From NCBI GenBank assembly GCA_964512655.1, contig CAZEJT010000005.1:124001-188000 (forward strand): 64,000 nt of DNA, in the 5' to 3' direction. The stretch's first letter is position 1. The number at the start of each line of letters is the position of its first letter. This DNA comes from VBOC01 sp964512655. Its GTDB lineage: Bacteria > Bacteroidota > Ignavibacteria > UBA10030 > SZUA-254. Below, piece by piece: positions 1-8,318 of the stretch. The position numbers and the translations under genes are program-made. The notes under the pieces were generated by a model. It was not told the DNA's origin. It saw only the letters and a list, made by a program, of their open reading frames with translations, and searched no databases.

Positions 1-92
1 GCTTTAGCCCGCGCATGACCGATCGCGCCCTAAAGGGCGCGGCTACACAAGAACCGGACTTCTGCTGTTGTAGGCGCGGGCTTCAGCCCGCG
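1..92. repeat. Cluster of three GC-rich interspersed hairpin repeats
   Basis: Three copies of one hairpin family are packed here. Positions 1-14 are the right part of a copy cut by the window edge (TTTAGCCCGCGC). Positions 24-48 hold a copy on the minus strand, with arms CGCGCCC and GGGCGCG around TAAA, followed by GGCTAC. Positions 70-92 hold a plus-strand copy that begins GTAGG and has arms CGCGGGCT and AGCCCGCG. A fourth relative lies at 49230-49254. Such GTAG-plus-hairpin elements are common intergenic repeats in many phyla. Whether they act as REP-like elements or terminators cannot be told from sequence. Confidence 0.7.
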
Positions 93-176
93 TTCTCGCC
101 AATACCCACCTTCTCCCTTGTTCCGCCGCTCCTGTGGCGGAATGCATCTAGGGGCCCTCCGCGCCCGGTCTTGTGT

Positions 177-1508
177 CTACTTCGGCAGCCCGTTCACCGC
201 CACCGTTTTCATGACATCGACGAACCTATCCAATTCATCAATCGTCGTATAGACATTCGGCGTGATCCTAAGACCCCTAAAGTCGTCGAGCGCGAATGTC
301 GTCGTGTAGATCTTGTGCTTATCCATCAGGTATCCCGCCAGTGCCGCTGGGTCTATCCCGATAATCTCCACATTCCCGATCGCACAAGATTGTTTGTCGT
401 CAAAGGAGGTGTTGATCCGCACCTTCGGCACATCTTTCAGCCTTTTCATCCAATACCTGGCCAGATACCTCAGCCGGGCTTCCTTCCGTTTCGCCCCAAT
501 GCCCTGGTGAAACAGAATCGCCTCCCCGATCGCGAGCTTCGGCGCTGCGCTGTGCGTCCCTATCTCTTCGAATTTCCGGATGTCAGACGACTCTTTCTCT
601 TCCGCCGCCATCAAAGGCCAGATTTTGTCAATCCTGTCTTTCTTGACGTACAGGAATCCCGTCCCCTTCGGCGCGTACAGCCATTTATGGAGACTCGTCC
701 CAAAGTAGTCGCATCCGAGATCCTTCTGTTGAAAGTCCAGGTGCCCGAACGAATGAGCCCCGTCGACCACTACCTCGATCCCCTTTGACCTCGCAAGCTC
801 GCAGATTTGTTTCACGGGGGTGATCTGTCCCGTGCTGTTGATAACGTGAGAGACGAGAATGAGTTTTGTCTTCGGAGATATTCCTTTTTCGAACACGTCG
901 ACTATATCGTCCATGCGCTTCGCCGGCACCGGAACTTTGACCAGTCTGAGGACCAGCCCGTCTCGGCGTTCACGTTGACGGAGCGATGTCAGCATGCGTG
1001 GATAATCCTGCGTCGTGGTCAGGATCTCATCCCCCTGTTTGAAATTCATTCCCATCAGGAGTATCTCCAGCGACTCTGATGCATTCCTCGTGATCGCAAT
1101 TTCTTCCCGGTCGCATCCGAACAGGTCCGCGATCCCCGTTCTGATGGTTTCGCACTGCGGCTCGAGGACATGCCACATCGTGAACGCCGTCAGGTCTTCC
1201 TGTTCCCAAATGTACCTTACCAACGCTTCTGTCACTAGCCGCGGTGAGGGGGAAACTCCTCCGTTATTGAAATTCGCAGTTCCCCGGGTAACAGTAAACG
1301 CCTGCTGGATGCCAAACCAGAAGCTTTCTGCGGATGCCGAGGCCTCAGGCGTCATGTGCTCAACTCTCTTTGCCGCAGCACGGACATCCTGCAGGAGTGC
1401 CCCGACTGATGCATACGAGAGGGCTGCCAAACCGAGGCCTTTTCCGGCAGACGACAGGAATTCCCGCCGTGATCGCGCGCGGTGTACCGACACAGGTAGC
1501 TCATTCAT
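177..1508 (-). CDS. Tat-exported class V aminotransferase-fold (isopenicillin N epimerase-like) protein
   Basis: This 443-residue protein belongs to fold-type I PLP enzymes of the class V aminotransferase/cysteine desulfurase/isopenicillin N epimerase group. A twin-arginine signal (SRREFL, residues 13-18, followed by a hydrophobic GLGLAALSYASVGAL stretch) predicts folding with cofactor in the cytoplasm and export by Tat. The PLP lysine is K275 in the motif SLHKWLYAPKGTGF, and the cofactor-binding VVDGAHSFGH precedes it. The start is supported by AAAGGA about 8 bases upstream. The gene is divergent from the TonB receptor. The substrate is unknown; racemase, lyase or transaminase activity is equally possible. 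Exported members of this family are widespread but mostly uncharacterised. Confidence 0.9.
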   Translation of the reverse strand: MNELPVSVHRARSRREFLSSAGKGLGLAALSYASVGALLQDVRAAAKRVEHMTPEASASAESFWFGIQQAFTVTRGTANFNNGGVSPSPRLVTEALVRYIWEQEDLTAFTMWHVLEPQCETIRTGIADLFGCDREEIAITRNASESLEILLMGMNFKQGDEILTTTQDYPRMLTSLRQRERRDGLVLRLVKVPVPAKRMDDIVDVFEKGISPKTKLILVSHVINSTGQITPVKQICELARSKGIEVVVDGAHSFGHLDFQQKDLGCDYFGTSLHKWLYAPKGTGFLYVKKDRIDKIWPLMAAEEKESSDIRKFEEIGTHSAAPKLAIGEAILFHQGIGAKRKEARLRYLARYWMKRLKDVPKVRINTSFDDKQSCAIGNVEIIGIDPAALAGYLMDKHKIYTTTFALDDFRGLRITPNVYTTIDELDRFVDVMKTVAVNGLPK

Positions 1509-1597
1509 GTATCAATCCTTTCGATTGGAAACTGGCTGGCACTCTTGACCGCCAAAATAAAACACTATTCCATTCGCAATCCAAATGAACAAACTAA

Positions 1598-1626
1598 TTG
1601 ACAGTCGGTGGGATTTTCTCTACTTT
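1598..1626 (+). promoter_or_regulatory. Candidate sigma-70-type promoter for the TonB receptor
   Basis: TTGACA (1598-1603) and TACTTT (1621-1626) are separated by exactly 17 bases, 55 bases before the chosen start codon at 1681. The -10 box also fits the Bacteroidetes TAnnTTTG pattern in its first six positions. Not tested. Confidence 0.5.
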
Positions 1627-1680
1627 CATAACACCTTTATCCAGGCCATTACACCCGTCACCCGTATGCGGAGGTATCCG

Positions 1681-4299
1681 ATGAACCATCTCAGACTCCT
1701 TTGTGTCTCAGGACTTTTGCTCGCCGTTGCGATTACCGCAGCTGTGGCAGCGATCGATGTACGCGGCACCGTCACAGATCAGTCCGGCGAAAAGCTCGTC
1801 GGCGTCAATATCCTTGAAAAGGGGACGAAACGAGGTACGACGACGAACATCAACGGAGAGTATTCTTACACCTCTCAAAACGACGATCCTGTTTTGGTTT
1901 TCAGTCTTGTCGGGTACAAGAGGCAGGAGATCCGTCCCGCCGGAAAGACCCAGGTCGACATCGTCCTGCAAGAAGGCCTGACGTTGAGCGAGGTAACGGT
2001 AGTCGGGACACGGAACCCGGATCGCTCAGCGACCGAAACCCCCGTCCCGGTCGACGTGCTCGATGTTTCAGAACTGACCACCCGTGAAGGACAGCTCGAC
2101 GTCAATCAACTCCTTCAATATGCAGCCCCCTCCTTCAACGCCAACCGGCAATCGGGGGCAGACGGCGCCGATCATATCGACCCCGCGACGCTTCGCGGCC
2201 TCGGCCCCGATCAAACGCTCGTGCTCATCAACGGCAAGCGCCGCCACCAGTCATCGTTGGTGAACCTCTTCGGGACACGGGGACGCGGAAATACCGGAAC
2301 CGATCTCGACGCGATACCCGCAGCCGCCATCGACCACATTGAAATCCTCCGGGACGGTGCTAGTGCGCAGTACGGCTCCGACGCGATCGCTGGAGTCGTC
2401 AACATCATCCTGAAATCAGACGTTGACGTGTTCAATGGCGGTGCTACATCGGGAGCCCATTCGGCGCAATTCCGTACCGACCGCGATTTTGACGGAGAGG
2501 AATTCCAGAGCAGCGGGAATTACGGGGTTCATGTTGGAGACGCAGGTTTTGCGAACTTTACCGTTGATTACACCCGGAAGGGAAGAACAAATCGCCCGAC
2601 TCTCGCCTCCTCACTCCCGGCATACCGGCAGCAGTTCGGAGATGCAGAGGAAACCAACCTGTCGACGTTTTTCAACACAGGAGTCCCGATCGGTGAACAA
2701 TCGAAGTTCTACGCCTTCGGCGGTTTAAACTTCCGTCACACCGACGCCTATGCATGGACGCGCGATCCCGGAAGCGAACGGAACGTACTCTCGATTTATC
2801 CGGACGGCTTCAATCCCCGGATACTTTCGGACATCATCGACCCTTCACTTTCCCTCGGCTGGACGACCTCGTATCACAACTGGAACATCGACTTTAATAA
2901 CACCTACGGCAAGAACCGCTTCCACTACTTTGTGGATGGAACGCTTAATGCCTCGCTGCTCGACAATTCGCCCACCCGATTTGACGCGGGCGGATTCGCG
3001 CTGTCGCAGAACACGACGAGCATTAATTTCGTGCGGGCGTTCGAACATGTGATGAGCGGTTTGAACGTTGCGTTCGGCATCGAATACCGGATCGAAAACT
3101 ACGAGCTCTTCGCGGGGGAGGAAGGGTCCTGGAAAACCTACGGTCCCGTCGTGTTCAGCAGGGATACGACAAGGGACAGTGTCGGCAACGTGGTGAGCGT
3201 GGATTCCACGCTCCGGCCAGGCGGCTCGCAAGGTTTCCCGGGATTTCGCCCGGAGAATGTGATCGATGAAAACCGGTCGGAGATCGGGGCCTATTCTGAT
3301 CTCGAGCTCGACCTCACAAAAGAATGGATGGTGGACGGCGCTGTCCGATACGAGTCTTACAGCGATTTCGGCAACACCATAAACGGCAAGATCGCGACCC
3401 GGTACAAGGTCAATGACCAGCTTGCTTTGCGAGGATCCGTGAGTTCAGGATTTCGCGCTCCCTCGCTCGCGCAACTCTACTTCAACGCGATCTATACCGA
3501 CTTCGTAGCGGGTCAAGCGATCGACAAGGTCATAGCGAAGAACAATAGTCCGATAACGCGCAAGCTTGGAATACCGCCGTTGAAGGAAGAAACCTCGACC
3601 AACTTCGGCCTTGGATTCACGGCCACTCCATTCAGCGGTCTCATGGCAACGGTCGACGCGTACCACGTCGAGATCAAAGACCGGATCGTCCTCACCGGCG
3701 CGTTCGATCAGTCAGACCCGGATATCGGGGCAGACCTTGTCGCTCTGAACGTCGGAGCGGCCCAGTTCTTCACCAACGCCCTTGATACCAAGACGGATGG
3801 AGCCGACATCGATATCAATTATGGATTCCGGGTAGACCGGAACCAGTTCAACCTCTCCTTTGCCGGTAACTTCAACTACATGGAACTGAGCGACATACAT
3901 ACAACCCCCAAGCTCGCGGGTAAGAAGGAAATATACTTTTCGAGAAGAGAGCAGCATTTCCTCCTCGCGTCGGCTCCGCGCGACAAAATGAGTCTGTCGC
4001 TGGATTATGGAATCGACCAGTTCCACAGCAATATCCGGTTCACCCACTTCGGACAGGTTGTCCTCACCGACTACGATCCGAAAGAATACACGTACGATCC
4101 ACAGGTCACAACAGACATCAGCCTTGGATACGACATCATGAAGGGCCTATCCCTCATCGTGGGCGCTGCCAATGTGTTCGACGTATACCCCACGAAGCAG
4201 GATGATTCTGAGACCGAGACCGGGGGAGCCTGGGACGCCGTCCAGATGGGCTTCAGCGGCCGGTTCATGTTCGCAAGGCTGAATTTCAAGGTGTATTAG
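1681..4299 (+). CDS. TonB-dependent outer-membrane receptor
   Basis: An 872-residue outer-membrane receptor for energy-dependent uptake of a large ligand (siderophore, sugar or peptide; not identifiable). The start at 1681 was chosen because GGAGG sits at 1670-1674 and the next residues form a signal peptide (MNHLRLLCVSGLLLAVA, cleaved near AVAA). The frame is open further upstream to 1585 but that part lacks a ribosome site. A carboxypeptidase-D regulatory-like beta sandwich follows (DVRGTVTDQSGEKLVGVNI), then the plug with RGLGPDQTLVLINGKR and the IEILRDGASAQYGSDAIAGV signature, then a barrel ending in hydrophobic MFARLNFKVY. No SusD partner is adjacent, so a classical Sus pair is not supported here. 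Confidence 0.95.
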   Translation: MNHLRLLCVSGLLLAVAITAAVAAIDVRGTVTDQSGEKLVGVNILEKGTKRGTTTNINGEYSYTSQNDDPVLVFSLVGYKRQEIRPAGKTQVDIVLQEGLTLSEVTVVGTRNPDRSATETPVPVDVLDVSELTTREGQLDVNQLLQYAAPSFNANRQSGADGADHIDPATLRGLGPDQTLVLINGKRRHQSSLVNLFGTRGRGNTGTDLDAIPAAAIDHIEILRDGASAQYGSDAIAGVVNIILKSDVDVFNGGATSGAHSAQFRTDRDFDGEEFQSSGNYGVHVGDAGFANFTVDYTRKGRTNRPTLASSLPAYRQQFGDAEETNLSTFFNTGVPIGEQSKFYAFGGLNFRHTDAYAWTRDPGSERNVLSIYPDGFNPRILSDIIDPSLSLGWTTSYHNWNIDFNNTYGKNRFHYFVDGTLNASLLDNSPTRFDAGGFALSQNTTSINFVRAFEHVMSGLNVAFGIEYRIENYELFAGEEGSWKTYGPVVFSRDTTRDSVGNVVSVDSTLRPGGSQGFPGFRPENVIDENRSEIGAYSDLELDLTKEWMVDGAVRYESYSDFGNTINGKIATRYKVNDQLALRGSVSSGFRAPSLAQLYFNAIYTDFVAGQAIDKVIAKNNSPITRKLGIPPLKEETSTNFGLGFTATPFSGLMATVDAYHVEIKDRIVLTGAFDQSDPDIGADLVALNVGAAQFFTNALDTKTDGADIDINYGFRVDRNQFNLSFAGNFNYMELSDIHTTPKLAGKKEIYFSRREQHFLLASAPRDKMSLSLDYGIDQFHSNIRFTHFGQVVLTDYDPKEYTYDPQVTTDISLGYDIMKGLSLIVGAANVFDVYPTKQDDSETETGGAWDAVQMGFSGRFMFARLNFKVY

Positions 4300-4405
4300 C
4301 GAACGCAAATCGTCGACCCGGGCCGCATGTCCGAACATGTTGGCCCGGAGTCGCGGGGGTGTTGGTCGGGGTCTCGGTTCATATCCTCTCGTTGACTCCT
4401 CGCGT

Positions 4406-7360
4406 ATGATTCGACTTGTAGTACCTGCAAGCATATTCCGCATCCGGCAAGCCGCCCTATTGGGGCTCGCCTGCCTTTCCAGCCTCCTCGGCGTAATTTC
4501 CACCCGATCCCAGGTCATGCCGTACCACTACTACACTACGCGGGATGGATTGCCCTCAAATCAGATCAACGCGCTGTATCAGGATTCACGGGGCGTGATC
4601 TGGATCGGAACAAGCAACGGCATAGCCGTTTTCGATGGCATATCATTTGCCAGATACTCTACCCTCGACGGTCTCCCGAACAATTACATCATGGATATCG
4701 TAGAAAGCGGAACACATCCCGGGAGCGTGTACGTGAGCGGGTCGACGGGAGCACTCTGCCGAATCTCGGCCGGGACTGTCACACGCGTTCCGACCGACAG
4801 CGCCGATTCTCGTTACGCCATCCAGACTCTCGTCGCCGATGAAAGAGGCGAGGTCTGGTGTATGACGAAAAAGGGGGTCTATCTGGCGCAGGATACTGTG
4901 CTCACGCTGGTGATAGCGCGCACCCGATCCGGGAACGCATCAAACTTGTTGGTTGTCCGGAATGGTAGGCTTTGGATTGCATCTGACAACCAATTATCAA
5001 TCTGCTCCAGGGGCCCCGACGATACGTTCTCTCGGGAGCGAACAGTTCAATTCGGTGCAAATATTCTATCGTTATCGGGGGGTCATGACGGTTCTATTTG
5101 GTTGGGTTCGGCGGACAGCGTGCTTTTCCAATTTCGCGATTCGACGATCGTTCACAAACGAAAACTCGCCGAAGGCTTGCCGAACGGCATCGTGGACGAC
5201 GGAGCCGGAACGCTCTGGATCTCGTCGCGGAGAGACTTTTTCAAGCTTGCAACCGGAGCGATCGAGAGTGATTCGGTCGTTCTCTATTCCAGGGAGAACG
5301 ATCTCGTGGATCCCGTAAATGGTTTTCCCTTTTTCGACCGCGAGAATGACTTATGGATTGGAACCTGGTCGAGGGGCATCATTCTTGTCCCAAACAAGAA
5401 CCTGGCCCGCATCTTTACCGACCGCGATAAGGTGAACATGATGGCTGTCGCGGACAGCGCCGGTCATCTCTGGGTTGCCTCGGAAAACGGAGTGTGGGAA
5501 ATCTATCCCGCTCGAGGAAACCAGTGGCTCAAGTTTCTGCATCACTTTCCCGATGATGAGCATGGGGGGATGTATTTTCTCTACGTCGACCCGGATGGAA
5601 ATCTCTGGGTCAATGCCAACGCCCGTCCCGGCATTCTCGACTGTTACGCTATCACGCGTCGCACCAACCAGGAGTCTCTCCTTAAGCTGTCGAGGAGGGT
5701 GACACCGGGTCCGGGACCAGGCGAAGCGCACCTTCACGGCATGCTTATCGACCGCCAGAACAGATTATGGTGCGGCGTATTCCCGACGGGTATGATCGTT
5801 CGCGACCTGAAGACCCTCAAACTGTTGCGGAGCTACACCCTCGAAGACGGAATTCCCGATAACGCCATCCGTTTTCTTTTTCAGGACCGCGAAGACAACG
5901 TGTGGCTTGGTGGGTTTTATGGTGGTTTGTCTGTGAAGCTTGGCGGCCAGCCGCTCAGCGCGAAACTGAAGAAGTACACAGTCGCCGATGGGCTTCCTGA
6001 CAATGGTATCAGGTCGCTGTACCAGGATGATCAGAACTACCTTTGGATCGGGACGCGATATGGGGGGGTGACCCGCTTCTCCAACGGTCACTTTCAGACT
6101 ATCTCGACGAAGGAAGGCCTTCAGAGCAATGCTATCTGGTCAATCTCTGAAGATAATCAGAAGCACCTGTGGCTGGGGACTGACGTTGGCCTCGAATGTG
6201 TCGACGAAGCGACCGGCAATCCGGTGCGAACCCAGAAGGATTATCTCGGAAACCGTGTCCTCTCTTCCGGCATTTATGGAAATACGTTTCTCTGGTTCGC
6301 CACTCTCGACGGAGTCACGATCGACGACTTCCGTCTGGACGTCCCCGACACAATCCCACCGCCGATAGTCCTTAGAAAGTTTCAGGTGAACGGCAAAGAC
6401 GTGCCGTTGAATAATGCCTCGACACTTTCCTATGATCAAAATCTTTGCACGGTTGAATTTGCGGGGCTGAGCTATAGGGATCCCCAGGCGGTTCGATACC
6501 AGTACAAATTGGAAGACATCGAAGATAACTGGGCGCCGCCAACCCGCCAGCACAGCGTTTCGTACGCGACACTCCAGCCCGGATCCTACACATTCATGGT
6601 GAGGGCTATCAATAGCGAGGGCATTGTAAGCCGGTCGCCCGCGACCCTGACCTTCACGATTCTCCCCCCGTTCTGGCAGCGATGGTGGTTTTATTCTCTC
6701 GTGGTCTGCCTTCTCGCCGCGGCGCTCTTTTCACTCTACCGTTATCGCATCAACAAGCTTCTGGAGATGGAACGGCTGCGGGTCCGCATCGCAAGCGATC
6801 TTCATGACGACGTCGGCTCGAGCCTTACAAGGATCGCAGTCCATTCCGAGGTCATCCAGTCCACATCAAATCCGGCGAGGGTGGCTGCCTCATCGAAGGA
6901 GATCGGCGCGATGAGCCGCGAAATAGTATCGACTCTGAGCGACATCGTCTGGTCTATCGACGCGCGTCACGATACGCTTGGCGACCTCATGGACCGGATC
7001 CGATCATTTTCACTAGACGTCCTCTCCGCGAGCGATGTCCAGGTCACAATTGAATCCTCGGGGTTGCTGCTTTCGAGAACTATCCCGGTGGATGTGCGGC
7101 AGAACATTTACCTCATCGTGAAGGAAGCCGTGAACAATGCCGCTAAACATTCGGCGGCGACGAAAGTCGAGATGAAACTTACGCAGGATCGTGATGTCCT
7201 CACGATTTTCATATCAGACAATGGCACCGGGCTTCCTCCGGAACCCAGAGACTCCGGGCATGGGTTGGCCAACATGAAGATGCGGGCGGAACGGATCGGC
7301 GGGAACATCACCTTTGAGAATAATCATGGACTTGAAATCTCATGCAGAGTCAAACTCTGA
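4406..7360 (+). CDS. Two-component regulator propeller sensor histidine kinase
   Basis: About 984 residues. An N-terminal hydrophobic signal/anchor (residues about 12-32) is followed by many two-component-regulator propeller repeats of the type GLPSNQINALYQDSRGVIWIGT, a Y_Y_Y domain (about 670-740), one membrane helix (WWFYSLVVCLLAAALFSLY) and a HisKA_3 kinase. H800 in SDLHDDVGSSL is the predicted phospho-histidine, followed by a HATPase with NAAKHS and SDNGTGL. The periplasmic propeller would sense a ligand and the cytoplasmic kinase would phosphorylate the LuxR-type regulator encoded next. The ATG at 4406 precedes the signal sequence; the frame is open to 4337 and neither start has a clear ribosome site. 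Confidence 0.93.
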   Translation: MIRLVVPASIFRIRQAALLGLACLSSLLGVISTRSQVMPYHYYTTRDGLPSNQINALYQDSRGVIWIGTSNGIAVFDGISFARYSTLDGLPNNYIMDIVESGTHPGSVYVSGSTGALCRISAGTVTRVPTDSADSRYAIQTLVADERGEVWCMTKKGVYLAQDTVLTLVIARTRSGNASNLLVVRNGRLWIASDNQLSICSRGPDDTFSRERTVQFGANILSLSGGHDGSIWLGSADSVLFQFRDSTIVHKRKLAEGLPNGIVDDGAGTLWISSRRDFFKLATGAIESDSVVLYSRENDLVDPVNGFPFFDRENDLWIGTWSRGIILVPNKNLARIFTDRDKVNMMAVADSAGHLWVASENGVWEIYPARGNQWLKFLHHFPDDEHGGMYFLYVDPDGNLWVNANARPGILDCYAITRRTNQESLLKLSRRVTPGPGPGEAHLHGMLIDRQNRLWCGVFPTGMIVRDLKTLKLLRSYTLEDGIPDNAIRFLFQDREDNVWLGGFYGGLSVKLGGQPLSAKLKKYTVADGLPDNGIRSLYQDDQNYLWIGTRYGGVTRFSNGHFQTISTKEGLQSNAIWSISEDNQKHLWLGTDVGLECVDEATGNPVRTQKDYLGNRVLSSGIYGNTFLWFATLDGVTIDDFRLDVPDTIPPPIVLRKFQVNGKDVPLNNASTLSYDQNLCTVEFAGLSYRDPQAVRYQYKLEDIEDNWAPPTRQHSVSYATLQPGSYTFMVRAINSEGIVSRSPATLTFTILPPFWQRWWFYSLVVCLLAAALFSLYRYRINKLLEMERLRVRIASDLHDDVGSSLTRIAVHSEVIQSTSNPARVAASSKEIGAMSREIVSTLSDIVWSIDARHDTLGDLMDRIRSFSLDVLSASDVQVTIESSGLLLSRTIPVDVRQNIYLIVKEAVNNAAKHSAATKVEMKLTQDRDVLTIFISDNGTGLPPEPRDSGHGLANMKMRAERIGGNITFENNHGLEISCRVKL

Positions 7361-7385
7361 CAGCAGGCGATAGGTCAGGGGGGAT

Positions 7386-7403
7386 ATACCACGTTTATGG
7401 TAT
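7386..7403. promoter_or_regulatory. 18-bp inverted repeat ATACCA-N6-TGGTAT before the response regulator gene
   Basis: The sequence ATACCA CGTTTA TGGTAT lies in the 78-base gap between kinase and regulator. A second repeat with the same arms and the same 6-base centre occurs at 8220-8237, before the next gene. A CATAAT at 7415-7420 would place the centre of this repeat over the -35 region, a position suited to autoregulation. The link to the adjacent LuxR-type regulator is inference. Confidence 0.6.
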
Positions 7404-7438
7404 TTACTGGAGGTCATAATTAACCTTCATTATTGGAG

Positions 7439-8068
7439 ATGATCAGCGTCGGAATAATTGAGGACGATGAGGCGATCCGGGGAGCGATCACGGAGTATCT
7501 CAATTCTCAACCGCGGATGTCTTGTGAGCTTTCAGAGTCTTCGGTTGAGTCGTTTTTGTCAAAACTCTCCGCAGAGAACCTGCCGGATGTCATCCTCACC
7601 GACATTGGCCTGCCCGGAATGTCGGGCATCACCGGCATCAAGCTTATAAAGGAGCGGTATCCGGAGACGGATATTCTGATGCTTACCGTTCACAATGATT
7701 CGGAGAAGATTTTCCAGTCGTTATGCGCGGGAGCTTCTGGGTACCTCCTTAAGAACACCCCTTTTCCCAAACTGCGCGAGAGCATCGAGTTACTTCACGA
7801 GGGCGGTGCGCCTATGTCGCCGGAAATTGCCCGCAAGGTCATCGAACGCTTCCGTCCCACGACGCTGTCTCCTCCTGACTCGGGCCTAACCGACAGAGAG
7901 AAGGAGATCGTGGGGGGGCTGGTGGACGGCCTGAGTTACAAGATGATCGCCGATAGGATGATAATTTCCATCCACACGGTGCGTGTACACATCAAGAACA
8001 TTTATAAGAAGCTTCAAATCCACAGCAAAGCAGAGGTGATCGGAAAGTCGCTCCGCGGCGAGATCTGA
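7439..8068 (+). CDS. NarL/LuxR-family response regulator
   Basis: A 209-residue response regulator. The receiver domain (1-120) has acidic pocket E8-D9-D10, phospho-acceptor D55 in VILTDIGLPGMSG and the conserved lysine in SGYLLKNTPF. A LuxR-type helix-turn-helix fills the C-terminus (LTDREKEIVGGLVDGLSY onward, ending with HTVRVHIKNIYKKL). The ATG at 7439 is preferred; an in-frame TTG at 7433 would add two residues, and a stop at 7421 prevents any longer form. A GGAGGT at 7409-7414 is rather far upstream. It is the obvious partner of the kinase just upstream and is probably co-transcribed with it, or also expressed from a promoter in the gap. Confidence 0.95.
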   Translation: MISVGIIEDDEAIRGAITEYLNSQPRMSCELSESSVESFLSKLSAENLPDVILTDIGLPGMSGITGIKLIKERYPETDILMLTVHNDSEKIFQSLCAGASGYLLKNTPFPKLRESIELLHEGGAPMSPEIARKVIERFRPTTLSPPDSGLTDREKEIVGGLVDGLSYKMIADRMIISIHTVRVHIKNIYKKLQIHSKAEVIGKSLRGEI

Positions 8069-8070
8069 AA

Positions 8071-8214
8071 ACCTCCCCCTTTCTCGTTTCCGGCTCATTT
8101 CTCCTTTCTGGTTCCTTCCTTCTTTCTGCCCTTCTCACCCCTCTTGCTTTCTCGTGCCTTTCGCTCCCTCCCGAACCTCTCCAATCCGCCTGATTTCCCG
8201 CTTTCTTCACGCCG
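8071..8214. other. Pyrimidine-rich tract downstream of the response regulator
   Basis: About 140 bases on the plus strand are overwhelmingly C and T (runs such as TTCCTTCCTTCTTTCTGCCC) with only scattered purines. The tract begins right after the regulator stop codon and ends just before the inverted repeat at 8220. No gene is seen in it. Such tracts can act as transcription pause or unusual-structure DNA, but nothing here proves a function. Confidence 0.6.
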
Positions 8215-8219
8215 CCAAT

Positions 8220-8237
8220 ATACCATCAAGATGGTAT
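8220..8237. promoter_or_regulatory. 18-bp inverted repeat ATACCA-N6-TGGTAT upstream of the secreted giant protein gene
   Basis: ATACCATC-AA-GATGGTAT is a perfect 8-base-arm inverted repeat. Its outer arms match those of the repeat at 7386-7403 exactly, and both are extended as AT on the left and T on the right. It ends two bases before TTGACC (8240-8245), with TATATT/TATTGA at 8260-8267, so it touches a candidate -35 box as expected for an activator site. Confidence 0.6.
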
Positions 8238-8239
8238 TG

Positions 8240-8267
8240 TTGACCCCCCCTGGGCCGGATATATTGA
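8240..8267 (+). promoter_or_regulatory. Candidate promoter of the secreted Asp-box protein
   Basis: TTGACC (8240-8245) is followed after 16 bases by TATTGA (8262-8267); an overlapping TATATT gives a shorter spacer. It lies about 50-75 bases before the start codon at 8319 and directly downstream of the inverted repeat at 8220-8237. Confidence 0.35.
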
Positions 8268-8318
8268 CTCCTGAAGCATGTTTTCTACTCATCCGACAAT
8301 CAGGAGCTTGGCAATATT

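Noticed and set aside
15..788. Plus-strand open frame over the aminotransferase-like gene
   Set aside because: Antisense to a clear PLP-enzyme gene with an intact active-site lysine, and the frame starts in a repeat element.
1585..1680. Upstream ATG start of the TonB receptor at 1585
   Set aside because: It would put 32 residues before the signal peptide, overlap the candidate promoter and lack a ribosome site, whereas 1681 has GGAGG.
1681..4299. SusC/SusD polysaccharide utilisation locus
   Set aside because: The receptor has no SusD neighbour, and the glycoside hydrolases lie 20 kb away and lack export signals.
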